A stretch of DNA of 64,000 nucleotides from Haematococcus lacustris. Taxonomy: Eukaryota; Chlorophyta; Chlorophyceae; Chlamydomonadales; Haematococcaceae. This document shows positions 32,550 to 43,783 of this stretch, piece after piece; position 1 is the first letter of the stretch, and each line of letters opens with the position of its first letter. The notes beneath the pieces are model-generated. The model saw nothing but the letters and a program-made list of their open reading frames with translations, was not told the origin of the DNA and did no database searches. The position numbers and the translations under genes are program-made. Where the stretch lies: the NCBI GenBank assembly GCA_030144725.1, contig JASKMD010000017.1:1235434-1299433 (forward strand), read 5' to 3'.

Positions 32550-33715
32550 ATATTATAGGGTATAGGTTACACACCCGCTGCGGCGTGGTGCTCTGCAGCT
32601 TGGCCTGCGAGCCAACATTGCCCCCCTCCGCGGTATCCTTGCACCAGTGACTCCTTGCACCCTTGACGGTAGTGCACGTGCATATGACAATGCCGCAACG
32701 GCGAGCGAGGTAGAGCGGTCACTAGTCGGTCGGACAGCGTGCCGTGATGAGGTGCCGGCATGCAAATCTGCAGTGCTGTTTTTGATGTCAGTTTGCTGTT
32801 TGTTGCTGCTACGTATTCGACTTGTTTTTGCGCCCTTGCGTTGAAGTATGCTCATAGCTTCCACGGGAAGCTATTGCGGTGTATTTAAGCGACCCTGCGC
32901 AGGTTGGGAAGCTCTTGAAATTACAGCGCGTTAAAACGTTATTTATAGGCAAGAAGTGCATCAAACGCCGTGCCGACCTCCAGTAGAGATGCACACGGTG
33001 TATGCCGAGAATCTCTACCACTTTTGGTAGCGTTATGCTTAGGATTAGCACCCGTAGATCACCCAGACATACCTACCATGCTCATGTCCAAATTACCCCA
33101 TCATCTCGCGCTCACTAGGCTACGAAAGTGGTAGAGGTTGTTCTATTTCCTCCAAGCTACCACCAGCGTTCATCAGCGGCACAAATGATGCAGACTGGCG
33201 GCCATAACTAGCGATGGGCCGACGCAGTTAGCGTACTAAGAATAGGAAGGATAGGAAAGCATAGGAAAGCATAGGACAGCAGAGGATAGAAGAGGAAAGC
33301 ATAAGAAAGCATAGGAAGCTCTCGTCATTCATCAGCCCTCTCGATAATGTCGTCGAAGGAGAGACCAGAAAAAACAGTTCCTTCGGACATGCTGCCAGCA
33401 GCTCATAGTATATACTTTTGTGCGGTGGGGGAGGAGGGCCAATGCAACGCTTAGGCATGTTGCGAGCGAGCTACGAGCCACCCGGTTACCGAACATAACC
33501 GCCGGCCCTTGCGCCAGCGCTGTTGTAGACCGCACCTACTTGCACCCGCTTTGGAAAGAACGCCGCAGCCACCTGGTGGGCGTCCAGGCCGTGCAAGCCC
33601 TTTGATGCAGTAGGCATATTGGGAAGGCTCGCTGATTAAGGCTGTGTAAGCGCGGCATCAAATGGCTCTCGGTACATTTCACCAAAGAGACCTTGTGGGA
33701 CCAAACAGATAGCAA
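32550..33715 (+). mobile_element. Decayed second copy of the SAP-gene DNA transposon
   Basis: 32560-33240 matches 23850-24495 and 33330-33715 matches 26440-26838. The right end GACCTTGTGGGACC at 33702-33715 marks the terminus. The gene body between exon 1 and the 3' flank is gone and replaced by a short (A)TAGGAAAGC repeat (33241-33320). The left terminus is missing or altered. Confidence 0.7.
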
Positions 33716-34700
33716 GGGTAAAATCTGTACAGATGTCAACAAGTGGTATTTGTACAGATATTTATAGGTGTATTTGTACAGATGCCGGGGGTGTATCTGT
33801 ACAGATGCCAAGGGTGTGTCTGTACAGATAGCGGCCGTCAGTATCTGTACAGATGCCGGGGGTATATCTGAAGTGTATGCAAAATACAGGATCAAATAAT
33901 TCTTCATAACTCGGATGAGTATATCAAGGCTGCAAAGTGCGAGCAGCTTACTCCGCGTGTTCCACAAGTGTACCGCAAGTCGCGAGTGTGCTAGTTGCAT
34001 GTAAGGCTTGCACGTCGAAACCTGCAAGTCGCGAGTTACCCGGAAAAGCTCGCATACGCAACTATTGCAACCTCAACGCAACAAATGCAACAAAGCGCGG
34101 TAGCTTAGCGGACTATTGCCAGGCTGGCATGTATACTCATAATTGCCAGGCTGGCATGTTGACTAGAAGCTTCGGGCTTTGGGCAGGCCGCGCTCATTGC
34201 GAATAGACAAATAGAACGCTTTGTCGTTGCTGCTAAGCCACTTCGTCGTCAAAAACTTCAGATATTTGACCTGACGTTGACTGCCCTTTTGTATAATTGA
34301 CGGGCCGCGGGGAGCACTTTTGTATAATTGACGGGCCGCGGGGAGCACTTTTGTATAATTGACGGGCCGCGGACCTCAGATATACCAGATAATCGCCTCT
34401 ACCTCGCACATTACGCGAATCTAATGGACTCGTCCTCGTCTCCGCGGCCATATACACCTCGGCTGCGCCTCGGTGTATATGGCCACCTCGCCTCGGACTC
34501 GTCCATTATTTTCGCATAATGTACTCGGCCCGCCGATTATCCATTACATATCTGTATAGATGGCGATACTTAGCATCTGTACAGATTGTAAATCAGCATC
34601 TGTACAGATGCCCCAAGAGTAAATCTGTACATATAGCAAGGGTAAGATCTGTACAGATTGCAAGGGTAAGATCTGTACAGATATTTATAGGTTAAATGAT
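33716..34700. repeat. ATCTGTACAGAT palindrome clusters, 31-bp tandem repeat and hairpin
   Basis: ATCTGTACAGAT and truncated forms cluster at 33725-33865 and 34555-34690. Between them is a 31-bp unit (TTGTATAATTGACGGGCCGC and spacer) repeated almost three times at 34287-34372, and a 13-bp-stem hairpin, GGCCATATACACC/GGTGTATATGGCC (34446-34484). No gene is recognised. Confidence 0.8.
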
Positions 34701-34839
34701 CCGAGTGCTTATCGCCACGCCTCCTGGCTACGACTTGTTCATGCTTGTTGATCCTTCTACCTCCAAGTCGCGCCTCCTCTTTGTGAATGGTCGCGGATGG
34801 CTGCGAGGCTGCGTCTACACTCAGGCAAATTAGTAACAG

Positions 34840-35370
34840 CATTTTTTTTTTGGCCTGAGATTTGGTACATAGCCCGGTGATGTGATTGTAAGAATGGGGT
34901 TTGAACGAATATTCATAAACATGCGTATTTGGTGAGATATCGCTGAGGTGGTGTATTGTACCACTCGGTGTGATGCAGTATTGCACAATGGGGTGTAATG
35001 AAGTAGTGCATCAGTGACAGGGGCAGTACTCGACCACGAGAAGCAAATGAAATTTTGCGGAAGAACAATCTCCAAACCCTTAAAATACCAATGAATTGCC
35101 AACATAACTACTTTACTACATCATAATATCGTTAGACTGAATATGGTGCAGCTTTGCATGATGAGATTTTGTGCAATGCTGCAGCATCAGGTATGGTACA
35201 GGACTGCACTACAAGGAGTAGCTTGAAAAAGGGGGAACTAAATATTACTTAATTAATCCACGAAATTCGCTTATTACTACGAAATTTTTCACGATGTTGG
35301 TGGCCATGGAACAAAAGTCTCATTCCGAGGCGAATCGTGACAAAAAACACCCCCTCAAAATCGTGTGTGT
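34840..35370 (+). repeat. Dispersed ~0.5-kb repeat, copy 1
   Basis: Matches 42835-43370 in inverted orientation (shared: the atagcccggtgatgtgattg region, the caccccctcaaaatcg end). A third related locus (40990-41290) has the sequences flanking this copy directly joined without it, so the block behaves like an inserted element. No frame is recognised. Confidence 0.7.
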
Positions 35371-36240
35371 AGTGGTGGCCAGGATGGGGGGCTAATTCGC
35401 GAAGTCGCGACTCTGAGCCTTGTTGTGAGGCTACTCGTACCTGATCGTGGCTCCTTGAGGAGTGGTCGTAGTATGCATGCGGTTTGGCTGCATGGTACTT
35501 CAAATGCCGAGGTGGGCGTCTGTACAGATAGCGACCGTCATCAGCTGTACAGATACTCCGCTTACAATCTGTACAAATGTTCCCTTACGCTACCTGAACC
35601 AGGGTTCGACAGTTGGTGGTACCTGATCTAAGGCGCCCTTAACCAATGTCAGGTTAAACTCAGGATGTCTCAACATGGGGTTGGTAATCTTCATGCAAAT
35701 ACTCTTTCACTTCTGCACCGTTTCTGATAGCGTTTGTCACATTGGAGGCTGCGAATTATTTGGCGTCTACTGGCAAGCAGCGCGTTACCTCTTGCGAGTT
35801 AGGCCATGCCGGCGCAAGCGGTCGCGGACACACCTCAACTGCTCACCATCAATTGCATTAGTGGTATGTAGCGGCATCAGTGGCATCAGTGTACACCGCG
35901 CCTGCTATCGATTAGGAAGTACAATCAATGTTTAGCCCGCCAGGCTCGCTCCGCGAACCTTTCATTGGTGCAGTCGGTGTCGGAGGACCGTCGTTGGGCA
36001 AGTTGACACTCGACATTGCTGCGAGGTGCGAATGGAAAGGGGTCTCTCTAGCCAGCCACACAGAAAAAGGGCCCCCCTTGCACAAACCGGCATGTTGTGA
36101 GCTGACCACTGTGCCTTTTTTTACTATCGAGTGTCAACTTTGTTCCTTACCCAACGACAAAGCTGTTGGAGAAGAAAGCACGTCAATTCATTGAGTAGAC
36201 TTGTGGGAACATAACTTGGCGTGGCCTAACTTTGCCTTGC
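35371..36240. other. Intergenic with a 169-bp foldback (35990-36158)
   Basis: GTCGTTGGG and AAGTTGACACTCGA on the left pair with TCGAGTGTCAACTT and CCCAACGAC on the right, forming an imperfect foldback that resembles a small MITE without a clear target duplication. Frames at 35675-35935 and 35928-36194 have no recognisable similarity. Confidence 0.5.
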
Positions 36241-36264
36241 AGTGCTGACTAGCCCAACCGGACC

Positions 36265-36455
36265 ACCCCCTGCAGCCCCACCCCCTCCCACCCCCAGCCC
36301 CACCCCTCCCACCCCCTCCCAGCCCCTCCCACCCCCTCCCACCCCCTCCCACCCCCTCCCACCCCCTCCCAGCCCCTCCCACCCCCTCCCACCCCCTCCC
36401 AGCCGCAGCCCCGCCCTCCCACCCCCTCCCACCCCCTCCCACCCCCTCCCACCCT
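36265..36455. repeat. CCACCCCCTC minisatellite
   Basis: About 18 units of CCCACCCCCT with AGCC variants. Strong strand asymmetry (C-rich top strand). Confidence 0.9.
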
Positions 36456-36780
36456 GCTACCCCCTCGTGCTGCACCCCCCTGGCAGCAGCAGGCAGCTGG
36501 TGCTGGTGCCGCCCATGACCTGCTACCCCCTCGTGCTGCACCCCCCTTGCAGCAGCAGGCAGCTGGTGCTGGTGCCGCCCCTGACCTGCTACCCCCTCCT
36601 GCTGCACCCCCCTGGCAGCAGCAGGCAGCTGGTGCTGGTGCTGCCCCTTACCTGCCCCCCCTCCTGCTGCACCCCCCTGGCAGCAGCAGGCAGCTGGTGC
36701 TGGTGCCGCCCCTGACCTGCCCCCCCCTCCTGCTGCACCCCCCTGGCAGCAGCAGGCTTCTAGTGCTAGTGCTGCCCCTG
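36456..36780. repeat. ~62-bp repeat (Pro/Gln/Ala-type) in five copies
   Basis: Units of the form CTGCACCCCCCTGGCAGCAG followed by CAGGCAGCTGGTGCTGGTGC. One frame would give APPWQQQAAGAGAAP repeats, but no start, splice context or domain supports a gene. Confidence 0.75.
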
Positions 36781-38423
36781 GGCTGCCCACCCCTCCAGCT
36801 GAGCAGCAGGGGGTCAGGGCGGAGCTGGACACAAGCTCGACACGCAAGCGGAGGGCGGGCGGGAGGTATCGGACCCAACATGTCGAGCAAGGTAACGTAG
36901 CAATGGCCTACACACCTTGAGTGGCCTTACCGAGTGGCCAGGTAGTAGGTACTACTCACGAAGCGGTCAAGCAATGCAGCAGCCTTGTATACTTCCGAGC
37001 ATGGGTGGAGGGGCGTCGTTACATCGGTTTGACGTGCCATGTGCATTGTTTTGACTGCGGCGACTGTCCCTGACTGTTTGCAGAGGCTACTGGGCCACGT
37101 CGGTCGCGGCGGTCGGTCGCGGCGAGGCCCGCATGAGCAAAACTGGCATGGATTTGAATGTCGAGATTTGAGCCGCCATAGCACTCAGCACAGTGCACAG
37201 TATTCAATGTTACAAGCTGCACCGCATAGCTGACAGAGTCCTCTATCCAGGGATGAGCGAAACATAAATAGAAACCACGTGGCTGAGAGGGGCTGGCGGT
37301 GAGGCACCTCCACGCGGTGGCCCTGGTAACAATCCGAGTTGACTTCGGTCGCACGGATTGGCTAAGCTACCTCACCACCGCACCCAGCGGTAAATAAATC
37401 GGGATGCAACGGGACAGCCTTCCCAGGCTTGAACGGGCACCGCTTTGTCCAGCGGAATACAAATGAGGTCCGGGTGCCGCACACGACCGCTGCGGGTCAT
37501 CGAGCTGTTGTGGAGTTGCTGGCGTCGTCAAGGAGGGAGCAGAGCTACCTCAACGCAAGCTGGTGCTGGTGCCGCCCCTGACCTGCCCCCCCCTCCTGCT
37601 GCACCCCCCTGGCAGCAGCAGGCAGCTAGTGCTAGTGCTGCCCCTGGGCTGCCCACCCCTCCAGCTGAGCAGCAGGGGGTCAGGGCGGAGCTGGACACAA
37701 GCTCGACACGCAAGCGGAGGGCGGGCGGGAGGTATCGGACCCAACATGTCGAGCAAGGTAACGTAGCAATGGCCTACACACCTTGAGTGGCCTTACCGAG
37801 TGGCCAGGTAGTAGGTACTACTCACGAAGCGGTCAAGCAATGCAGCAGCCTTGTATACTTCCGAGCATGGGTGGAGGGGCGTCGTTACATCGGTTTGACG
37901 TGCCATGTGCATTGTTTTGACTGCGGCGACTGTCCCTGACTGTTTGCAGAGGCTACTGGGCCACGTCGGCCGCGGCGGTCGGTCGCGGCGAGGCCCGCAT
38001 GAGCAAAACTGGCATGGATTTGAATGTCGAGATTTGAGCCGCCATAGCACTCAGCACAGTGCACAGTATTTAATGTTACAAGCTGCACCGCATAGCTGAC
38101 AGAGTCCTCTATCCAGGGATGAGCGAAACATAAATAGAAACCACGTGGCTGAGAGGGGCTGGCGGTGAGGCACCTCCACGCGGTGGCCCTGGTAACAATC
38201 CGAGTTGACTTCGGTCGCACGGATTGGCTAAGCTACCTCACCACCGCACCCAGCGGTAAATAAATCGGGATGCAACGGGACAGCCTTCCCAGGCTTGAAC
38301 GGGCACCGCTTTGTCCAGCGGAATACAAATGAGGTCCGGGTGCCGCACACGACCGCTGCGGGTCATCGAGCTGTTGTGGAGTTGCTGGCGTCGTCAAGGA
38401 GGGAGCAGAGCTACCTCAACGCA
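36692..38423. repeat. 866-bp direct tandem duplication (two units)
   Basis: Unit 1 is about 36692-37557 and unit 2 about 37558-38423. They differ by only a few substitutions (e.g. ggtcgcgg/ggccgcgg, attcaatg/atttaatg). The junctions fall in the ctggtgctggtgc repeat on one side and ctacctcaacgca on the other. A recent event. Confidence 0.92.
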
Positions 38424-38874
38424 TGACGTTGGCTGACAGCTGAAGTTTGGACTTATGGAGCCTGAACTTCAGCTTTTAGTGCGACATCAGGCGGACAAGG
38501 CTGGAACTGCTCTCGTCAACGAGGAGAAGAGATAGGTCCAGCTGCCGAGTGCACTGGTCTTTGCTCCTCTCATGCCTCTTTGTTTGCCTTGGGTGCTAGC
38601 TGTGGTCTATGGCTACAGCTAGGGCAGCTTGGTGGGGACATGTCCAGCCTGTGTCCAACGTTTGGAGGTGGGAGCAGGCCGCGCCACAAGCGGAAGCTCC
38701 TCCCTTAATGCACGCCGGTTTGTACCGGAGTAGTTTTCTTCTTCTTCTTCTTCTTCTTCTTTCTTCACGTGGCTGAGACGCGGCGACGTTTTGATTACCA
38801 GGGGTCGGTTTCCTATCATTTCCTGTCATTTTTTGTTAGTTGGAGTCGCCTGAGTTAAACTACGGGAACCTATA
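38424..38874. other. Intergenic with a (CTT)n tract
   Basis: Contains (TTC)n at about 38740-38766 and otherwise unique sequence; no gene recognised. Confidence 0.5.
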
Positions 38875-39751
38875 TAGGGAGCGTCTGGACCCGTGTAACG
38901 TTACATGTTACATTGTTATGTTATGTTACATGTTACATCCCGTATACGTACACGTGCCGGTCATGTTACATAGCCTTCTTAGCTGCTCCGCTCAATTACA
39001 GTGAGCTTGTACACCCCGCCGCACTGGTCGCACCTGCTCCCGCACCAGAAAATATTTTTGGGGTCGCGGGCCGCGGGCTGCAGCTCGGCAAGCCGCAGTC
39101 GCAGTTCTAGCAGCTGCTGATGGCTGCTGCGAATGTTTCCAAGCAGCAGGTCTACAACAGTCTCAATTTGGCAGCAAATGTTGTACTTAGCAAGTTCGCA
39201 AATGATTGGCTCTTTCGTTACAATAGCGACGGCATTGTGGTGTGCCAGTGCAAAAGGTGCCCACCAAACAACCGGGCTGAGCTCGGCGTCGCTAACATGA
39301 GCCAGCTGCCAGGCACAAATGCAAGTTTTGGCCCACTGCCGCGAGAGGTGAAGCAATGCCTCAAGGCATTCAGCGGGCTGTTAGGCGCAGGATCGGACTC
39401 TTTCTCAACACGCAGCAACTTTTGACGTGTACTTCTTCTTTTAATTTCACTTCTACTTCTACTTCTACTTCTACTTCTACTTCTACTTCTACTTCTTCTT
39501 CTGACTTGTACACGCAACAACTTCTGGCTTTTACACAACCTTATCATGCATGTCCAGGTGCCGGGACGTGTGCGATTGGCGTAGCACCGTGCGGCATGCG
39601 ATGAACGCTTAGTCTGCTATACGCCCGTGATGCCAGGAACCCCATAATCGTTAGCATGTAACATCCCGTGTAACATCCCGTGTAACACCCGTATAACCCG
39701 CAAATGTAACAGTTACATGTACGTACATGTACGTACATGAGACGCTCCCTA
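38875..39751. mobile_element. Candidate hAT-like non-autonomous element (877 bp)
   Basis: Ends TAGGGAGCGTCT and AGACGCTCCCTA form a 12-bp perfect inverted repeat. The flanks AACCTATA (38867-38874) and AACCTGTA (39752-39759) are an 8-bp duplication with one mismatch. TAGGG-type ends and 8-bp duplications fit hAT elements. Subterminal TGTTACAT repeats occur at both ends. A 101-codon frame at 39120-39425 (VSKQQVYNSLNLAANVVLSK, VCQCKRCPP) lies inside but matches nothing known to me. Confidence 0.65.
39428..39505 (+). repeat. (CTTCTA)n microsatellite
   Basis: About eleven CTTCTA units inside the hAT-like element. Confidence 0.9.
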
Positions 39752-40208
39752 AACCTGTACACTAATTGTACCCCCAAAAATGTTTGCCTATTATTAAGAC
39801 AGAAACACCGTTGACAGCCCATGCACCAGCACTGAGAGGCAAGCATGTGGGGGTCTAGAGCATCACTCTGGAAGATCTTGCTTGACTGCTGTGGTTGCAT
39901 CATGTCATGTAACAAATGCACACCAGCAAGGGTGCGGAACATCTTCAGCCTGGTCAACAAGCTCCTGCCCACTGCCCACCCAGGATGAAGGTTGAGGAAG
40001 CGGAGGAGAGTGTGGTAGTTGGCTACAAGCACACTGACACATTGCACCCTGCCAAACCACCTAGTACAAATGAAGATGGGGAAGTTCACCAGTGTGACAC
40101 CCACTAGTGTGACACCCGATGGCTTGGCAAAAGCTGCCCACCTGCACTGTCACTTGGGGGACTAGGCAATATCAAGATGCTGCATCAGGGGGCTGAAGAG
40201 GCTGGGCT
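39752..40208. other. Intergenic, nothing recognised
   Basis: Mixed sequence. A minus-strand frame at 39544-40104 overlaps the element end and shows no domain. Confidence 0.35.
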
Positions 40209-40555
40209 CACTCCTACAAATGAATCCCTGCGTCCGTCCCTGCGTGTTGACCGACCTTGTCCGATCGGGCTGAAATTTTGATAGATGGTAGTTTGAAGAA
40301 AATAAAACATATTTTTCAGAATAAACATTATAAAAAATTCAAAGACGGCTGCGCTGTGGCCCTGTGGCTAGGGTGCAGGGATGAGTGCAAGGATAGGTTG
40401 CGGGCCACAGCGCAACAGCTGTTGATTTTTTCAAAATATATTTCTTGCAAAATATGTTTTATATTTTGCAAACTACCATCTCTTAAAATTTCCGCCCGAT
40501 CGGACAAGGTTGGTCAACACGCAGGGACGAACGCAGGGATTAATTTGTAGGAGTG
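40209..40555. mobile_element. CACTCC foldback MITE, copy E (TSD ct)
   Basis: 347 bp, CACTCCTACAAATGAATCCC...TTTGTAGGAGTG, flanked by ct/ct. Its interior is intact and comparable to copy A. Confidence 0.9.
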
Positions 40556-41730
40556 CTGGAAGGTGGGCGCACTGGGCTGACATGGCCAGTTTCATCGGGA
40601 AAGGCGGGATTGCGGGTTGCGTGGTGTGCGTAGTGTGCGCGAAGTAAGCCCATGTCAACGCGTCTACATGTCAACGTCGGAGATGTCAACAATGCAATAG
40701 GACCCACCAAGCGCGATTTGAACCGTCATCTGTCGTTGGTCCGATGGAGTCTGCCTTACTCTCTTGCCTTTTCCATTGTTGATAACGCAGCCGTCAGTTA
40801 GGCTTGTGTTATGGCAGAAATGTACGGGCGAAACCAAAGATAACAGGCGCCCGTAGATAGCCCGTGAACTTCCCCCCGTAACCAAATTTTTGAAAATCAC
40901 GGGCCCCCGTACGGGGGCCCTAGCCAAAATGGGTCAAAGCACGGGGCCCGTACGGGGGGTCGAACCCTGATCTGCACAAACGCACCCCTCGCTATCTGTA
41001 CAGATGCTCCCTTCCGCTATCTGTACAGACGCCCACCTCGGCATTTGAAGTACCATACAGCCAAACCGCATGCATACTACGACCACTCATCAAAGGAGCC
41101 CGATCAGCTACGAGTAGCCTCACAACAAGGCTCAGAGTCGCAACTTGGCGAATTAGGCCCCCATCCTGGCCACCATTAGACTCAGCCTCGCAGCCATCCG
41201 CAACTAGTCACAAAGAGGAGGCGCAACTAGGAGGTAGAAGGATCAACAAGCATGAACAAGTCGTAGCCAAGAGGCGCAGCGACAAGCACTCGGATCGGAG
41301 GAGCAAGGGAAGCGCAGAGCGGTGGAGCACGGGAAGGAAGAGAAGGGACTACACAGGTGCGACGCATAACATCATGTGTCATGTGTTGCTTGTGCAAGTG
41401 CAGGTCGGAGGATCAGCCATTAGCAGACGTTAAGAGCAGCAGCTAGGAGTAGCAAACAGCTAGGAGGCGCAACCCAAGAGCAGCCCGGAGCCCGTACCCC
41501 AGAGCGGAGGAGCAAGGGGAGCAAGGGAAGCAACAAAAGCAAGGGAATGCTATGTTGATTGCGTTCAGATGTTACATGGCACGACGCAAAGCAACCGGTG
41601 TGTGGCATCAGCACAGGCTGTTGCAACCATGCCTTCATGCTTGCCAACAGTGTGGTTGTAGCCTAAACCATGAGCATCACATGTGTAGCATGCTTGGTGA
41701 TTGCAGGCAAGGCGGCAGCGGCGTAGAGCA
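40556..41730. other. Intergenic with palindromes and a dispersed-repeat flank
   Basis: Includes the perfect 20-bp palindrome GGGCCCCCGTACGGGGGCCC (40901-40920), CTGTACAGA units near 40995-41030, and 40990-41290, which matches the two flanks of the repeat at 34840-35370 in inverted orientation. No gene recognised. Confidence 0.5.
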
Positions 41731-42078
41731 GCCCCGCCCCGCCCCGCCCCGCCCCGCCCCGCCCCGCCCCGCCCCGCCCCGCCCCGCCCCGCCCCGCCCC
41801 GCCCCGCCCCGCCCCGCCCCGCCCCGCCCCGCCCCGCCCCGCCCCGCCCCGCCCCGCCCCGCCCCGCCCCGCCCCGCCCCGCCCCGCCCCGCCCCGCCCC
41901 GCCCCGCCCCGCCCCGCCCCGCCCCGCCCCGCCCCGCCCCGCCCCGCCCCGCCCCGCCCCGCCCCGCCCCGCCCCGCCCCGCCCCGCCCCGCCCCGCCCC
42001 GCCCCGCCCCGCCCCGCCCCGCCCCGCCCCGCCCCGCCCCGCCCCGCCCCGCCCCGCCCCGCCCCGCCCCGCCCCGCC
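41731..42078 (+). repeat. (GCCCC)n array, about 70 copies
   Basis: 348 bp of perfect 5-bp repeat. The complementary strand is (GGGGC)n. All six frames across it are open in places (PAPPR, GAGRG repeats), so long frames here have no coding meaning. Confidence 0.97.
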
Positions 42079-42117
42079 GACATGTACATGTAAACCCACT
42101 ACGCTGAGCCAAACTTG

Positions 42118-42371
42118 ACCCTCCGCAAAGTTAGGAATGCCTAGAGAATGAGCCAAACATGACCATCCGCAGGGTCGCACTTGACCCTGTGCAGGGTAAC
42201 ACTTTACCATGTGCAGGGTTGTTGGCACCTTTAATCAAAACACGATAACAGCTCAAACAGTTCGAGTTATACGGAAGTATTGACGGCGATGGGTCAACCT
42301 TTTGAAGGGCTATCCGCGGTGTACCTCAGCGGAAAGGGTCATCTCGGCCTTGATTTCCCGGAGTGTGTGGT
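42118..42371. mobile_element. Right end of a CACTCCGGG-type DNA element
   Basis: Decayed GACCCTCCGCAGGGTC-type units (42118-42225), then sequence closely matching 7965-8076 (cagttcgagttatacggaag, gacggcgatgggtc, gtacctcagcggaaa), ending GATTTCCCGGAGTG at 42371. This repeats the order seen at 7671-8076. The other end was not found. Confidence 0.65.
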
Positions 42372-43590
42372 TAGAGTTGAGAGGTGATAGAGGGGGAAAA
42401 ACCTACAAACAAGACACATCAGAGTTTGTTGGGGAACGGAGCTAAAGGAGAGGGGGGAGAGACCTCGAGAAGCGAAGCAGCTAGAGTCACGGAAGGCGGG
42501 GGGTTAGGGTTAGGGTTAGGGTCACAGAAGGGCTAGAAAGGTGGAGTGAGGAATCGAATCCAACCTCAAAGCACCTCACCACAATACACTTCTCATGGGG
42601 AGATGCAAATCTCTCATCCAACATCAGCTCAACCTTACATGGTTACGCAACATTCCCCCCGCGCTCCACTACCATCATGCCTAGGCCTCAGCCTCAACGT
42701 CATCCTTAATTTCAGCCTCACCATCAGCCTCTTTATCAGCCTGAATCCCCTCCAATGAGAAGTGTATGGTGTTGAGGTGATCTGAGGTCGGGTTCAATGT
42801 CCGGGCAGCCTTCCTCACAACTCCACACACGCAAATTAGTGCACAACTATCGATTTTGAGGGGGTGTTTTTTGTACACGGTTCGCCTCGGAATGAGACTA
42901 TTGGGCCATGCCCACCAACATCGTGAAAAATCTCGTAGTAATTAGCGAAATTTGTGAATTATATATCTGATATTTAGTTACCCTCTTTTAAAGCTACTCC
43001 TTATAGTGCAGTACTGCACCATATCTAATGCCGCAACAATGCACCAAACCTCATCGTGAAAAACTGCACCATAAACAGTCTAGTAGTTTTGTGATGTAAT
43101 AAAGTAGTTATGTTGGTAATTCATTGGTATTTTACTGGTTTGGAAATTGTGGTTCCTTCAAATCACATTGGTTCTCATGGTGTAGTACTGCACCTGTCAC
43201 TAGTGCACTACTACAATGCACCCAATTGTGCTACACTGCACCACACCGAGTGGTACAACACATCACCTTAGCGATATCTCACCAACCATGCATATTTATG
43301 AATTTTCGTTCAAACCCCATTCTTACAATCACATTACCGGGCTATGTACCAAATCTCAGGCCGAAATCTACATAAAAAAAAGGGGGCAAGATGAAAAATG
43401 TGCTCGGAATGGCCTGCGATTCAGCGTGCGACCTCTCCTAACTTCAACTCCGCATCGTACATCGAGGAAATCGAGCGCGACTCACTGTGCAGTAAGATCG
43501 AAAGTCGTTCTGAATTTTGGAGGCCTTAAAAATAGAGATGAGTAGTGGGTCTGGTAATGTAGGTGCCAGCGCGTCTACTCGCGATGTTTC
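42372..43590. other. Intergenic: TTAGGG tract and dispersed repeat copy 2
   Basis: ggttagggttagggttaggg at about 42501-42522 is an interstitial telomere-type repeat. 42835-43370 is the inverted copy of the repeat at 34840-35370. No gene recognised. Confidence 0.55.
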
Positions 43591-43783
43591 GTTTTGAATG
43601 GTCTGGCCGGCCCGTCAACCGACAGTTCAGTCAAACAAACACCCCCAACCTTTAGGACGTCCCTCTTGATGCGACGGCCTCAATGCTTGGCGTTTGCAGC
43701 TGCTCTCCACCTGTTCCCTTCGGTCGCACTTGCGGTGAGCGGCTGCAATGCGTGCTTTGTAATGCCAGATGGGTACGCTATAA

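Noticed and set aside
41552..42228. Long frames of Pro-Ala-Pro-Arg or Gly-Ala-Gly-Arg repeats on both strands
   Set aside because: They are the automatic product of (GCCCC)n, which has no stop codons in most frames.
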